A DNA stretch of 64,000 bases, taken from assembly GCF_018691265.1 (NCBI RefSeq), contig NW_024881287.1, positions 1 to 64,000 of the forward strand, read 5' to 3'. Positions within the stretch are counted from its first letter, which is position 1; each line of letters starts with the position of its first letter. This DNA comes from Tyto alba (lineage: Eukaryota > Chordata > Aves > Strigiformes > Tytonidae). Shown here piece by piece: positions 30,651 to 43,103 of this stretch. The notes beneath the pieces are model-generated. The model was not told where the DNA came from. It saw only the letters and a program-made list of their open reading frames with translations, and did not search any database. A program made the position numbers and the translations under genes.

Positions 30651-31838
30651 TGGGGTGCCCCTGTGTGGCGTGTGTGTTGGCGATGTTTTGCTGTGGCTGT
30701 TCTGGGGGGATTTTAGTTTGGGGGTTCATCGTTTGCACTGCTTCTTTAGGGGATGCGGAATCTCTGGCACACGACGGGTGGCACAGTTACGTTGTTGCTG
30801 TGTGGTTTTGGTGTGGTTTTTCCTTTCTCTGCTTGGCTAGCGGTTAGGACTGTTTCGCTGAATTTCCCTTTGTGACGAAATCTCTTTTCCTTATCTAATT
30901 CTCCAGCCTTGGGTTTGCGTTTTTTACGTTGGGCACGTTTTTCGCTTTGCTTTTTATGAATAAATCCTTTCTGTTTAGATTTTTGGACATTTGTTAAATG
31001 ATGTATTCTTTGGAATCTCCGAAGCTTTCTAAGTGCAGGTGGCCCTTGAGGAGGTGTCTGTGGTTGTCAGTACTTGAACGTTGAATTTTTCCTCATGAGG
31101 ATGCTACAATCTCTTTGCTACCTTTTCTTCGGTTTGATCCTCATTGTGATGGGGGTTAAGAAGTCTTTTCTAAGCTGATGCTTATTTAACAATGAAGGAG
31201 GTGCAGCCAAAACTTCTTTTCAGATCTGAATGTATTTGGCATTTTTGCCAGTTGAGCAGTTTGTTGTGACTACACTCTCATTGTGCCACGGAGAAGAAAA
31301 TACCCTCTCGAATCAGTTCTCTTTTTCAAATGTCCAGTGTTTGCCTGGTAAAATGCTTATGTCTTCCGTTACGCTCCCATACTACTGGAACTTTTCAGTT
31401 CCTCTCTTTTTTTTTCTTTTTTAGTCTTCGCTCTTTGTACAACAGTTCTTTCCATTTCTAAAGTTCTTTTCCCAAGACGAGTTTTGCTCTGGACGTCTCA
31501 AGTGCTAGCTGGTACTGAGGGTCCGTGGTGTCAGGAGGTTGCTGAGAGCCTTGTCCAGTGATGCCTTTGGATGTACCTTCAGGAACGGACATCTCGCCAC
31601 CTCCCTGCTGCCTCTTGTGGTGTTGTATCTGTCGCCTTCCTGGTAGAGTCAGTCATAGTGTGTTTAGTCTTCCTGGTGTGAATTGCCTGTGTTGAGGCTT
31701 GTGTCGTTCCCTGTCCTCCTCCGGTTTTCTGCCTGAGGTGGGTTTGCCTCTTCAGCCACCTCAGAGAAGACAGAGAGCAAATGAGGCTCCCCTGCCTGGT
31801 GTCACAGGGTATTTCTGTTTGGAAGGAACGTGAGGAGG
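30651..31838 (-). other. Block D upstream region, unit 3
   Basis: Near-identical copy of 13974-15161. No gene seen. Confidence 0.5.
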
Positions 31839-32909
31839 TGTCGTGGTTTAGGCCTGATTGGCAGCCAACCACAACGCAGCAGCTCTGTCTCCCTTCCCCT
31901 CCGGCAATGAGAAGGGACAGAGAGCCAGACTTGGGGTTCAAGATAGGACTGGGACGGGGGAATATCCCTTTTTTATGATCACGAGCAAAAGGCAGACTCG
32001 TTAGGGGAAGAAAAAAAACCCATACATTTATTACAGACAGTAACAACACATAACAGAGTAGGACAGTGAGAAGCATTGCCACATCTTGAGAACACCTTCC
32101 CCCCACCCCTCCCTTCTTCCCGGGCTCACCTCTGCTCCCGATATCTCTACCTCCTCCCCCAGTGGCGCAGGGGCAGGGAATGGGGGGTGCAGTCAGCGCT
32201 GCCACTTCCTTCATCTTCGGTGAGGGGAGTGTCCGGAACTTGTTCCCCCTGCTCTGTCGTGGTCCCCCTCTCACAGGAGACAGTCCTCCACAAACTTTCT
32301 CCGACTTGAATTCCTCCCATGGGCTGCAGCGTTCCCCACACTGCTCCGTCATGGGTCACTAACTTCCTCCGACTGGATTCCCTCCCACGGCTGCAGCCCT
32401 TCCCGAGCTGCTCAGGTGTGGGACTCCCCCGCATGCTGCAATCCTCCCAGCGCTGAATTACAGCAGCGGGGCTGCCTTTTCCCATGAGACCCCGGCCTTC
32501 TTCGGGCACAGCACCTTCATCTTCCGAGCAGGAGCAACAGGCCATGAATCAGTGTCTGCTCCACCGTAGATCTTCATGGGTGGTGGGGGGGGCCGCCCTG
32601 CCGTCTCACCACAGGGTACAGGGGGGTCTCTGCTCCGGCACACCTCCCCCCTCCTTTCTTCCTCCGTTCCTCCACTGACCTTGGTGTTCATGCAGCTGCA
32701 GCAACTCCTCCTCACAAGTCCGACTGCCCGTCATAACGTCCCTTCTTAAATACGTTATCGCAGAGGCGCAGCCGATTGGCTCAATTTCCCAAACAGAAGT
32801 GGAGCTGACGTGGAGCTGGGGGAGCTTCGAGAAGCTTCTCACAGGGGGACGCCCCGATAGCCCCCTCCCCTGCCACCAAAAATCTCCAGCACTCACTGAA
32901 CCCAGGACA
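31839..32909 (-). mobile_element. Solo LTR2, unit 3, with target-site duplication
   Basis: Full LTR2 with GGAGG on both sides (31834-31838 and 32910-32914), the same insertion as in unit 1, copied with the array. Heat-shock element near 32826-32838. Confidence 0.87.
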
Positions 32910-34366
32910 GGAGGACTGCAGTGGAAGGTGGAAGTTGCGTTTGGAGGGTTCCTGTTATGGACCTGCCTATGTTGGGTCCCCCTTGTTTCCTCGCTCTCCA
33001 GGGCACGCGTAGTGCCCGTTTGTGTTTGCACGGAGCAGTGTCCTTGCAGTGAGGTGGTGGTGGAGGGGGTGTGGCTGAGCAAGGAGAACAAGCTCTTTGT
33101 CCCATGCAGGAGCAGGTCGGATCTGCTGAACTTTTATGTTGTCCTGCTCAGACTTAGCTGGGGAGCACAGAGGACCCGGGGCGGGTATTTTTGGGGTGGT
33201 GGTTGGAGGGGAAAGCAGTAGCTGATGCTGGTGGTGTGAGGGCAGTTTCCTGTAAGGAGAGGGCTGTGCTGGTCTGGTCTGTGCTGGTTGGTTGGGAGCG
33301 TGTTGGATGGTGGTGTTTGGGGGATGTATCTTTTCATTTGCTAAGGATGTGTTGGGGTGAAAAAGGGCTGAGTGAATGAGCTCTGTGTAGCGAGGCAGGT
33401 CCCCATGGCCACTGGTGTGTGAGCACAGGCAGGAGCATCCTGGGCCAGTTGTGGTGGCTGTAGGCGAGCAAGGAGCAGTCTTGGGCATGTGCTGTGTTTT
33501 CAGAGGCTTTCTGGTGTTTCTTGGGTGGGGTGGGTAGCCCTGGACTGGTGTTGCCTGTCCAAATCTCTGCATGCCTTGGTGCGTCCGCTCCTTGCCCCTT
33601 TGAGTTGCATGCACCTTGTTTACGCCACCCTGCGTGGTCCCAGGCGGTGCTGCGGCATTGCTGAGTGCTGGTTTGTGAGGAGGTGGTGGTTTGGAGGTGG
33701 CTTTGATGTCTTGTCAGTGGGAGGGGGTTGGGAAGGGGGAGAGTGGGTGGTGGGAGAGAAGTGCGCGGGGCAGGCATCGTGTCCTCTGGGCACGTGTGCC
33801 CTGGAGGTCTGGCATCAGCAGGAGATGCCCGTGGGCTTGAAGGACCATTGTGGGTGCCCAGAGGGACCCGCTGTCCGGAGCCTTCGACCGGGACGTGGGG
33901 CACTGGTGGAACGGGCTGCAGGAGGGAGGCTCACCCCTGCCTGCCTGCAGGGACCCTGGGTTTGCCTGTCAGGTACACGCGTGACGAACACCTCTTTTCT
34001 TTTTCCTTCGTTTTTGCTTTTGCGAAAAGTCTTTATTTGCAACGAGTGAGTGAATAAATAAAGATGCAAATTTATAAATTAATGGCTGGCTAAATAAATA
34101 AATAAATTAACGCAGAAGCAAGCAACTAAATAGAGTTTTGTGATCAGTGGTCATTGGCGTAAGAGTCCCGCAGTGTCCATGGGGGCCTTCCCCTCCAGCG
34201 GGGGAGGTCACAGGCTGGACGGGCTAGCTCACACGGTGGGTAAGAAATACCAGCCCTCTCCCCAGAGCCTCGCAGCTGTCGGTAAGCATGCAGCAGCGCA
34301 GTTTCCTCGTCCTCCCTTTGCAGCGAGGCTGTGGCCCTGATGCAGGGGTGCGGGCCCTTGCCGCGG
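32910..34366 (-). other. IFN copy 4 3' UTR and beta-type downstream flank
   Basis: Same block as 16233-17693, with a 12-bp deletion near 33950 and scattered substitutions. No other gene. Confidence 0.7.
34032..34109 (-). terminator. Polyadenylation signal and AU-rich element, IFN copy 4
   Basis: Overlapping ATTTA tract at 34091-34109, AATAAA at 34032-34037, minus strand. Confidence 0.8.
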
Positions 34367-35107
34367 TCATGCCCGTTTCCCCGTCGGTGCGGGCTGCTGG
34401 CTGGCAGAGGTGTGAGCAGTGCTGAGCAATCCCAGCCCGGGCTGCTGCCGCCTCTGCTCGATACGCGGCTGCCAGCGCTGGGTGGGGCTGGACCTCTGGT
34501 GCAGGTGGGCTGGGTGGGGGGCAGGAGCGTCTTGGCTCGTCATTTGCCGGATCAGTGTGCCCACCTGTAGGAACCAGGCGCGAGCCTGGAGGCGGACGCG
34601 GTCCCAGGCGCAGGCGCTGTGGTTGTGGGTGCGGAGGAAGTGTTGGATGTCGCTGAAGTGTTTGCTGATGGTGAGCGGCAGGTCGCGGGGCCCTTGGGCT
34701 TGGTCGAGCGTGGCGCTGCCTGCGAGGCATTGCTCCAGGCGGTGGATGTGGTGCTGGAGGTTGTTGAGGAGGCGGTGGCGTGCGTCGTGGTCCCAGTGTT
34801 GGGGGGTGCTGGGGCTGCTGAGGGTGTGGAAGAGGTGCTGGAGGATGCGTAGGGCGGTGTGGGCGGCTTGCTGTGGGCGGTGGGTGTGGAGGAGGGTGTC
34901 GGGGAAGGCGGGCGGGTGCGGGTGGTGGCAGGGCTGTGGCGGGCTGGGAGCCACGGCCTGGAGGAGCTGGAGGCTGTCCCAGGGGAAGGTGGCGTGGCGG
35001 GGCCGCAGGTGGTGGCAGGCGAGGGCGGTGGCGAGAGGCGGCAGGAGGAGCAGGAGCGCCGGGGCGGCGGGGCGCAGGCGGGGCTGTGGGGCTGCGGGCG
35101 CAGGCAT
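34367..35107 (-). CDS. Type I interferon, copy 4 (alpha/beta mosaic)
   Basis: 246 aa with the beta-like extended tail ([10 protein letters not shown]...) and beta-type 3' UTR and promoter variant (GCTCTTG). Residues 128-142 are the alpha-type [15 protein letters not shown] instead of [15 protein letters not shown]. The alpha-type stretch (34682-34726) is bounded by sequence common to both classes, so a short gene-conversion tract or double crossover explains it. The frame is intact, so a chimeric interferon could be made. Residue 123 is Arg as in copy 1. Confidence 0.93.
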   Translation of the reverse strand: MPAPAAPQPRLRPAAPALLLLLPPLATALACHHLRPRHATFPWDSLQLLQAVAPSPPQPCHHPHPPAFPDTLLHTHRPQQAAHTALRILQHLFHTLSSPSTPQHWDHDARHRLLNNLQHHIHRLEQCLAGSATLDQAQGPRDLPLTISKHFSDIQHFLRTHNHSACAWDRVRLQARAWFLQVGTLIRQMTSQDAPAPHPAHLHQRSSPTQRWQPRIEQRRQQPGLGLLSTAHTSASQQPAPTGKRA

Positions 35108-35210
35108 GGTGGGGCTGTGGGTGCCGCGTGGGGGGTGCTGGGCAGGAGGCGGGTGCGGCGTGGTGGCGGTGCGGGTGGGCGCTGTGCTTGGGGTGCTGCC
35201 GGCCGGGCGG

Positions 35211-36060
35211 CTTTATGTGGTGCCGCGGGCGGCTTTGCCTTCCGGGCTTTGTGGTGGCAGCGAGTTTCCGGCTGTGGTTTTCGGTTTTGGCTGTTGGCTG
35301 CGGTGCTCTTGGGGAAGTGCGTTGTTGGAGCGGGAGATGCGAAAGCGGCGGGACAGAGCCCTCGGCGGGAGGTGTGTGAGGGTTTCCCTGTGGGCGGCAG
35401 GCAGGGCGAGCTGTGGTGGCTGGCTGGTGCAGCTGAAGTTTCCCTTCCTGCCCGCGTGTGTTTCGGGGCTGCGCTGCCCTGGCGTTGGCTGGGGTGTGTT
35501 TTCCTTTGGCTTGTGGCTGGCCTGGGTTGTCGTCGTAGCTGGTCTTTCCTTTTGGCGTTGGGCAGGGTGGCGAAGTGATGTCAGTGGGGCGAGCGTGGGG
35601 AGCCCCCGGTGCAGCAGCGAGGGCCTGGGGGTGGCTGTGGCTGTGGGGGTGGGCACGTGAGTCCTGGGTGTGCTGGTGGCTGGAGCTGCCCCGGCTCCTG
35701 TGTTGGAAGCGGATGGGAGCGGGGAGGACAGGCAGGAGGGAGGGAATGGGGAGGAAGGGAGCAGAAGAAGTTTGGCTGCTGGTGGTGCTGCTGGGGCGCG
35801 GGGTCCCCAGCTGCGGTGCCGTGCGCGTGGCCCCGGAGCCGGGGCCTCCTTGTGTTTTGTCTGCCTCCTTGACTGCTGACACGGCTGGAGAAGTAAGGAA
35901 GGAGAGGTTGGCCGTGAGTGAAGGGCTTTGCGTTTGGGCTGGCGTGAGCCCCCTCGCCCCTGGGGGAGTGGTGCCCAAGAGTCCTGCAGACGTGGAGCTG
36001 AGCCAGTCGAGGGGGTTGTAGAGCCCCGGAGGCAGGAGGAGGAGGAACGGGAGGTTGCCA
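35211..36060 (-). promoter_or_regulatory. IFN copy 4 promoter and 5' flank with extra ~95 bp
   Basis: TATA at 35211-35217 and IRF-type cluster at 35262-35291. The distal part contains an extra segment (about 35917-36014, gtgaagggctttgcgtttgg...) otherwise seen only in copy 6, and an extra GCTGTG hexamer near 35638. Confidence 0.75.
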
Positions 36061-37153
36061 TGTCTGAGCGTCGTGGTTGGAGCCTCATCGGCAGCCTAAC
36101 ACTCCTCAGCCACTCTCTGCCCTTCATTCTGGCAATGAGAAGGGACAGATGAGCCAGGCTTGGGGTTGGAGATAGGACGAGGAGGGGCTAGATCACCCAC
36201 TGTGGTCACGAGCAAAAGACAGACTCGTTAGGGGAAGGGAAAAAACCCATCCATTTATTAGAGACACTAACAACCGTTAACAGAGTAGGGCAGTGAGAAG
36301 CACTGCCACATCTTGAGAACGCCTTCCCCCCAAGCCTCCCTTCTTCCTGGGCTCAGCTCTGCTCCCGATATGTCTCCGTCGTCCCCCAACAGCAGAGGGG
36401 CAGGGAATGGGGGGTGCAGTCAGCGCTGCCACTTTGTCCGTCTTCGGTGGGAGGAACTTCGGGAACTCGTTCCCCCTGCTCCGTCGTGGTCCCCCTCTCA
36501 CAGGAGACAGTCCTCCACAAACATGCTTTGACATGAGTCCCTCCCAGAGTCCGCAACATTTCCCTACATGGCTCCGGCGTTGGTCACCAACTTTCTCCAA
36601 CTGGAGTCCCTCCCACGGGCTACGGCCCTTCCCGAGCTGTTCCAGCGTGGGACACTCCCGCACGCTGGAGTCCTCCCAGCGCTGAACTACAACAGCGGGT
36701 CTCCCTTTTCCCACAAGACCCCAGGCTCCTTCAGGCACAGCACCTTGATCACCCAGGCAACAAACACAGGCCATCCATCAGTGCCTGCTCCACCGTAGAT
36801 CTTCCTGGGTGGCAGGGGGGACCGCCCTGCCGTCGGACCACGGGATGCAGGGGGGTCTCTGCTCCGGCACACCTGCCCCCTCCTTTCTTCCTGCGTTCCT
36901 CCGCTGACCTTGGTGTTCACGCAGCTGCCGCAACTCCTCCTCGCGAGTCCGACTCCCCCTTCACCACATCCCTTCTTCAATACGTTACCGCAGAGGCGCA
37001 GCTGACTGGCTCAGTTTTGGTGCCGAGGTGGAGCTGCCTTGGAGGCGGGGGAGCTTCGAGAAGCTTCTCCCAGGGGCCTCCCCTATAGCCCCCTGCCCTA
37101 TATCCCCCTCCCCTGTTACCAGAAATCCCCAGGACTCGCTCAAACCCAAGACA
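36061..37153 (-). mobile_element. Solo LTR1, unit 4
   Basis: LTR1 with heat-shock element intact (37056-37068). Confidence 0.8.
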
Positions 37154-37661
37154 CTGATGTTTTCGGGTGCCTTCCAGCAGCGCTGGCGGGAGTGAGGCGT
37201 CGCCGAGGTTCCTGCGGGCTTTGGGAGCCGGGGAAGGGCGTGTGGTGGTGGGAGGGCGGTGTCGGGCTGGGAGCCGTGCTCTCGTCGGGCCCCGTTGTGT
37301 TGGTGGGTGTGTTAGCGGTCCCAATGGCGAATAGACCTTATCTACACAAAGCAGATAAGCCGGCACTTCTTTATCCCAGCGCTGGGGAGCACGGGGGATA
37401 GCTCCACCAAAGGCGTGTTCACCAACAGGTACAGAGCGCAACGTATTGCTGCTCTTTTTCAGCAGAGTCATGGTTCCATAAGATGAACAAACCTCGTAAC
37501 GTTTCGTTTGCCTTCAGGAATGATAAGGATTGGCTCTAATACCTCACCTTACCTGTGTTCCTGTTCTACAGAAATCATTGGTGGTCTTTACGGATTGATG
37601 TGGATAGAATGAGGGGAGGGTAATGATGAGCATATTCATGGTGTTTCCTGGAAATCATTAT
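37154..37661 (-). other. Spacer S, unit 4
   Basis: As in unit 1, with small changes near 37515-37540. GATA inverted repeat intact. Followed by block D. Confidence 0.6.
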
Positions 37662-37776
37662 CTTTATGTGGTGCCGCGGGCGGCTTTGCCTTCCGGGCTT
37701 TGTGGTGGCAGCGAGTTTCCGGCTGTGGTTTTCGGTTTTGGCTGTTGGCTGCGGTGGTCTTGGGGAAGTGCGTTGG
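37662..37776 (-). pseudogene. Promoter-only IFN fragment (block D), unit 4
   Basis: TATA and IRF-type cluster without a coding sequence. Confidence 0.8.
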
Positions 37777-38964
37777 TGGGGTGCCCCTGTGTGGCGAGTG
37801 TGTTGGCGATGTTTTGCTGTGGCTGTTCTGGGGGGATTTTAGTTTGGGGGTTCATCGTTTGCACTGCTTCTTTAGGGGATGCGGAATCTCTGGCACACGA
37901 CGGGTGGCACAGTTACGTTGTTGCTGTGTGGTTTTGGTGTGGTTTTTCCTTTCTCTGCTTGGCTAGCGGTTAGGACTGTTTCGCTGAATTTCCCTTTCTG
38001 ACGAAATCTCTTTTCCTTATCTAATTCTCCAGCCTTGGGTTTGCGTTTTTTACGTTGGGTACGTTTTTCGCTTTGCTTTTTATGAATAAATCCTTTCTGT
38101 TTAGATTTTTGGACATTTGTTAAATGATGTATTCTTTGGAATCTCCGAAGCTTTCTAAGTGCAGGTGGCCCTTGAGGAGGTTTCTGTGGTTGTCAGTATT
38201 TGAACGTTGAATTTTTCCTTATGAGGATGCTACAGTCTCTTTGCTACCTTTTCTTCGGTTTGATCCTCATTGTGATGGGGGTTAAGAAGTCTTTTCTAAG
38301 CTGATGTTTGTTTAACAATGAAGGAGGTGCAGCCAAAACTTCTTTTCAGATCTGAATGTATTTGGCATTTTTGCTAGTCGAGCAGTTTGTTGTGACTACA
38401 CTCTCATTGTGCCACGGAGAAGAAAATACCCTCTCGAATCAGTTCTCTTTTTCAAATGTCCAGTGTTTGCCTGATAAAATGCTTATGTCTTCCGTTACGC
38501 TCCCATACTACTGGAACTTTTCAGTTCCTCTCTTTTTTTTTCTTTTTTAGTCTTCGCTCTTTGTACAACAGTTCTTTCCATTTCTAAAGTTCTTTTCCCA
38601 AGACGAGTTTTGCTCTGGACGTCCCAAGTGCTAGCTGGTACTGAGGGTCCGTGGTGTCAGGAGGCTGCTGAGAGCCTTGTCCAGTGATGCCTTTGGATAT
38701 ACCTTCCGGAACGGACATCTCGCAACCTCCCCGCTGCCTCTTGTGGTGTTGTATCTGTCGCCTTCCTGGTAGAGTCAGTCATAGTGTGTTTAGTCTTCCT
38801 GGTGTGAATTGCCTGTGTTGCGGCTTGTGTCGTTCCCTGTCCTCCTCCGGTTTTCTGCCTGAGGTGGGTTTGCCTCTTCAGCCACCTCAGAGAAGACAGA
38901 GAGCAAATGAGGCTCCCCTGCCTGGTGTCACAGGGTATTTCTGTTTGGAAGGAACGTGAGGAGG
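37777..38964 (-). other. Block D upstream region, unit 4
   Basis: Near-identical copy of 13974-15161. No gene seen. Confidence 0.5.
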
Positions 38965-40035
38965 TGTCGTGGTTTAGGCCTGATTGGCAGCCATCCACAA
39001 CGCAGCAGCTCTGTCTCCCTTCCCCTCCAGCAATGAGAAGGGACAGAGAGCCAGGCTTGGGGTTCAAGATAGGACTGGGACGGGGGAATATCCCTTTTTT
39101 ATGATCACGAGCAAAAGGCAGACTCGTTAGGGGAAGAAAAAAACCCCATACATTTATTACAGACAGTAACAACACATAACAGAGTAAGGCAGTGAGAAGC
39201 ATTGCCACAGCTTGAAAACACCTTCCCCCCACCCCTCCGTTCTTCCCGGGCTCAGCTCTGCTCCCGATATCTCTACCTCCTCCCCCAGTGGCGCAGGGGC
39301 AGGGAATGGGGGGTGCAGTCAGTACTGCCACTTCCTTCATCTTCAGTGATGGGAGTGTCCAAAACTTGTTCCCCCTGATCCGTCATGGTCCCCCTCTCAC
39401 AGGAGACAGTCCTCCACAAACTTTCTCCGACTTGAATTCCTCCCACGGGCCGCAGCGTTCCCCACACTGCTCCGTCATGGGTCACTAACTTCCTCCGACT
39501 GGATTCCCTCCCACGGCTGCAGCCCTTCCCGAGCTGCTCTGGCGTGGGACACCCCCGCATGCTGCAATCCTCCCAGCACTGAATTACAGCAGCGGGGCTG
39601 CCTTTTCCCATGAGACCCCGGCCTTCTTTGGGCACTGAACGTTGATCATGCGAGCAGGAGCAACAAGCCATAAATCAGTGTCTGCTCCACCGTAGTTCTT
39701 CCTGGGTGGCAGGGGGGGCTGCCCTGCCATCACCCCACAGGATACAGGGGGGTCTCTGCTCCGGCACACCTCCCCCCTCCTTCCTTCCTCCGTTCCTCCA
39801 CTGACCTTGGTGTTCACGCAGCTGCAGCAACTCCTCCTCACAAGTCCCACTGCCCGTCACCACGTCCCTTCTTAAATACGTTATCGCAGAGGCGCAGCCA
39901 ATTGGCTTAATTTCCCAAACAGAAGTGGAGCTGACGTGGAGCTGGGGGAGCTTCGAGAAGCTTCTCACAGGGGGACGCCCCGATAGCCCCCTCCCCTGCC
40001 ACCAAAAAACTCCAGCACTCACTGAACCCAGGACA
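38965..40035 (-). mobile_element. Solo LTR2, unit 4, with target-site duplication
   Basis: LTR2 flanked by GGAGG on both sides (38960-38964 and 40036-40040). Its central R region carries changes shared with the hybrid LTRs (for example 'ggcgtgggacaccc' near 39541), so it is itself a mix of LTR2 variants. Confidence 0.86.
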
Positions 40036-41496
40036 GGAGGACTGCAGTGGAAGGTGGAAGTTGCGTTTGGAGGGTTCCTGTTATGGACCTGCCTATGTTG
40101 GGTCCCCCTTGTTTCCTCGCTCTCCAGGGCACGCGTAGTGCCCGTTTGTGTTTGCACGGAGCAGTGTCCTTGCAGTGAGGTGGTGGTGGAGGGGGTGTGG
40201 CTGAGCATGGAGAACAAGCTCTTTGTCCCATGCAGGAGCAGGTCGGATCTGCTGAACTTTTATGTTGTCCTGCTCAGACTTAGCTGGGGAGCACAGAGGA
40301 CCCGGGGCGGGTATTTTTGGGGTGGTGGTTGGAGGGGAAAGCAGTAGCTGATGCTGGTGGTGTGAGGGCAGTTTCCTGTAAGGAGAGGGCTGTGCTGGTG
40401 TGGTCTGTGCTGGTTGGTTGGGAGCGTGTTGGATGGTGGTGTTTGGGGGATGTATCTTTTCATTTGCTAAGGATGTGTTGGGGTGAAAAAGGGCTGAGTG
40501 AATGAGCTCTGTGTAGCAAGGGAGGTCCCCATGGCCACTGGTGTGTGAGCACAGGCAGGAGCATCCTGGGCCAGTTGTGGTGGCTGTAGGCGAGCAAGGA
40601 GCAGTCTTGGGCATGTGCTGTGTTTTCAGAGGCTTTCTGGTGTTTCTTGGGTGGGGTGGGTAGCCCTGGACTGGTGTTGCCTGTCCAAATCTCTGCATGC
40701 CTTGGTGCGTCCGCTCCTTGCCCCTTTGAGTTGCATGCACCTTGTTTACGCCACCCTGCGTGGTCCCAGGCGGTGCTGCGGCATTGCTGAGTGCTGGTTT
40801 GTGAGGAGGTGGTGGTTTGGAGGTGGCTTTGATGTCTTGTCAGTGGGAGGGGGTTGGGAAGGGGGAGAGTGGGTGGTGGGAGAGAAGTGCGCGGGGCAGG
40901 CATCGTGTCCTCTGGGCACGTGTGCCCTGGAGGTCTGGCATCAGCAGGAGATGCCCGTGGGCTTGAAGGACCATTGTGGGTGCCCAGAGGGACCCGCTGT
41001 CCGGAGCCTTCGACTGGGACGTGGGGCACTGGTGGAACGGGCTGCAGGAGGGAGGCTCACCCCTGCCTGCCTGCAGAGACAGAGCCTGGGTTTGCCTGTC
41101 AGGTACACGCGTGATGAACACCTCTTTTCTTTTTCCTTCGTTTTTGCTTTTTTTAAAAGTCTTTATTTCCAACGAGTGAATGAATAAATAAAGATGCAAA
41201 TTTTTAAATTAATGGCTGGCTAAATAAATAAATAAATTAACGCACAAGCAAACAAATAGATAGAGTTTTGTGATCAGTGGTCATTGGCGTAAGAGTCCCG
41301 CAGTGTCCATGGGGGCCTTCCCCTCCAGCGGGGGAGGTCACAGGCTGGACGGGCTAGCTCACACGGTGGGTAAGAAATACCAGCCCTCTCCCCAGAGCCT
41401 CGCAGCTGTCGGTAAGCATGCAGCAGCGCAGTTTCCTCGTCCTCCCTTTGCAGCGAGGCTGTGGCCCTGATGCAGGGGTGCGGGCCCTTGCCGCGG
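40036..41496 (-). other. IFN copy 5 3' UTR and beta-type downstream flank
   Basis: Same block as 16233-17693. The stretch before the polyadenylation signal has tttttttaaaa where the others have tttgcgaaaa (near 41149). Confidence 0.7.
41162..41239 (-). terminator. Polyadenylation signal and AU-rich element, IFN copy 5
   Basis: Overlapping ATTTA tract at 41221-41239, AATAAA at 41162-41167, minus strand. Confidence 0.8.
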
Positions 41497-42237
41497 TCAT
41501 GCCCGTTTCCCCGTCGGTGCGGGCTGCTGGCTGGCAGAGGTGTGAGCAGTGCTGAGCAATCCCAGCCCGGGCTGCTGCCGCCTCTGCTCGATACGCGGCT
41601 GCCAGCGCTGGGTGGGGCTGGACCTCTGGTGCAGGTGGGCTGGGTGGGGGGCAGGAGCGTCTTGGCTCGTCATTTGCCGGATCAGTGTGCCCACCTGTAG
41701 GAACCAGGCGCGAGCCTGGAGGCGGACGCGGTCCCAGGCGCAGGCGCTGTGGTTGTGGGTGCGGAGGAAGTGTTGGATGTCGCTGAAGTGTTTGTTGATG
41801 GTGAGCGGCAGGTTGCGGGGCCCTTGCCTTTGGAAGTCCATCCTGTTGGCTGTCACGCATTGCTCCAGGAGGTGGATGTGGTGCTGGAGGTTGTTGAGGA
41901 GGCGGTGGCGTGCGTCGTGGTCCCAGTGTTGGGGGGTGCTGGGGCTGCTGAGGGTGTGGAAGAGGTGCTGGAGGATGCGTAGGGCGGTGTGGGCGGCTTG
42001 CTGTGGGCGGTGGGTGTGGAGGAGGGTGTCGGGGAAGGCGGGCGGGTGCGGGTGGTGGCAGGGCTGTGGCGGGCTGGGAGCCACGGCCTGGAGGAGCTGG
42101 AGGCTGTCCCAGGGGAAGGTGGCGTGGCGGGGCCGCAGGTGGTGGCAGGCGAGGGCGGTGGCGAGAGGCGGCAGGAGGAGCAGGAGCGCCGGGGCGGCGG
42201 GGCGCAGGCGGGGCTGTGGGGCTGCGGGCGCAGGCAT
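41497..42237 (-). CDS. Type I interferon, copy 5 (beta-like tail)
   Basis: 246 aa, beta-type centre and tail. Shares Leu123 with copy 2 and has a private Asn148 (TINKHF for TISKHF). Signal peptide and all four cysteines intact, no breaks. Confidence 0.93.
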   Translation of the reverse strand: MPAPAAPQPRLRPAAPALLLLLPPLATALACHHLRPRHATFPWDSLQLLQAVAPSPPQPCHHPHPPAFPDTLLHTHRPQQAAHTALRILQHLFHTLSSPSTPQHWDHDARHRLLNNLQHHIHLLEQCVTANRMDFQRQGPRNLPLTINKHFSDIQHFLRTHNHSACAWDRVRLQARAWFLQVGTLIRQMTSQDAPAPHPAHLHQRSSPTQRWQPRIEQRRQQPGLGLLSTAHTSASQQPAPTGKRA

Positions 42238-42340
42238 GGTGGGGCTGTGGGTGCCGCGTGGGGGGTGCTGGGCAGGAGGCGGGTGCGGCGTGGTGGCGGT
42301 GCGGGTGGGCGCTGTGCTTGGGGTGCTGCCGGCCGGGCGG

Positions 42341-43103
42341 CTTTATGTGGTGCCGCGGGCGGCTTTGCCTTCCGGGCTTTGTGGTGGCAGCGAGTTTCCG
42401 GCTGTGGTTTTCGGTTTTGGCTGTTGGCTGCGGTGCTCTTGGGGAAGTGCGTTGTTGGAGCGGGAGATGCGAAAGCGGCGGGACAGAGCCCTCGGCGGGA
42501 GGTGTGTGAGGGTTTCCCTGTGGGCGGCAGGCAGGGCGAGCTGTGGTGGCTGGCTGGTGCAGCTGAAGTTTCCCTTCCTGCCCGCGTGTGTTTCGGGGCT
42601 GCGCTGCCCTGGCGTTGGCTGGGGTGTGTTTTCCTTTGGCTTGTGGCTGGCCTGGGTTGTCGTCGTAGCTGGTCTTTCCTTTTGGCGTTGGGCAGGGTGG
42701 CGAAGTGATGTCAGTGGGGCGAGCGTGGGGAGCCCCCGGTGCAGCAGCGAGGGCCTGGGGGTGGCTGTGGCTGTGGGGGTGGGCACGTGAGTCCTGGGTG
42801 TGCTGGTGGCTGGAGCTGCCCCGGCTCCTGTGTTGGAAGCGGATGGGAGCGGGGAGGACAGGCGGGAGGGAGGGAATGGGGAGGAAGGGAGCAGAAGAAG
42901 TTTGGCTGCTGGTGGTGCTGCTGGGGCGCGGGGTCCCCAGCTGCGGTGCCGTGCGCGTGGCCCCGGAGCCGGGGCCTCCTTGTGTTTTGTCTGCCTCCTT
43001 GCCTGCTGAGTGGGGTGGAGAAGCAAGGAAGGATGGGTTGGCCGTGAGACGGGGGGGGTAGTAGAGCCCCCTAGGCAGGAGGAGGAGGAACGGGAGGTTG
43101 CCA
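42341..43103 (-). promoter_or_regulatory. IFN copy 5 promoter and 5' flank
   Basis: TATA at 42341-42347, IRF-type cluster at 42392-42421, extra GCTGTG hexamer near 42768 as in copies 4 and 8. Confidence 0.75.

Noticed and set aside
34224..35978. 584-codon minus-strand open frame (555 codons at 46767-48434)
   Set aside because: It overlaps the IFN gene in another frame and runs through promoter and 3' UTR. Pro/His/Arg-rich composition reflects stop-poor GC-rich DNA, not a protein.
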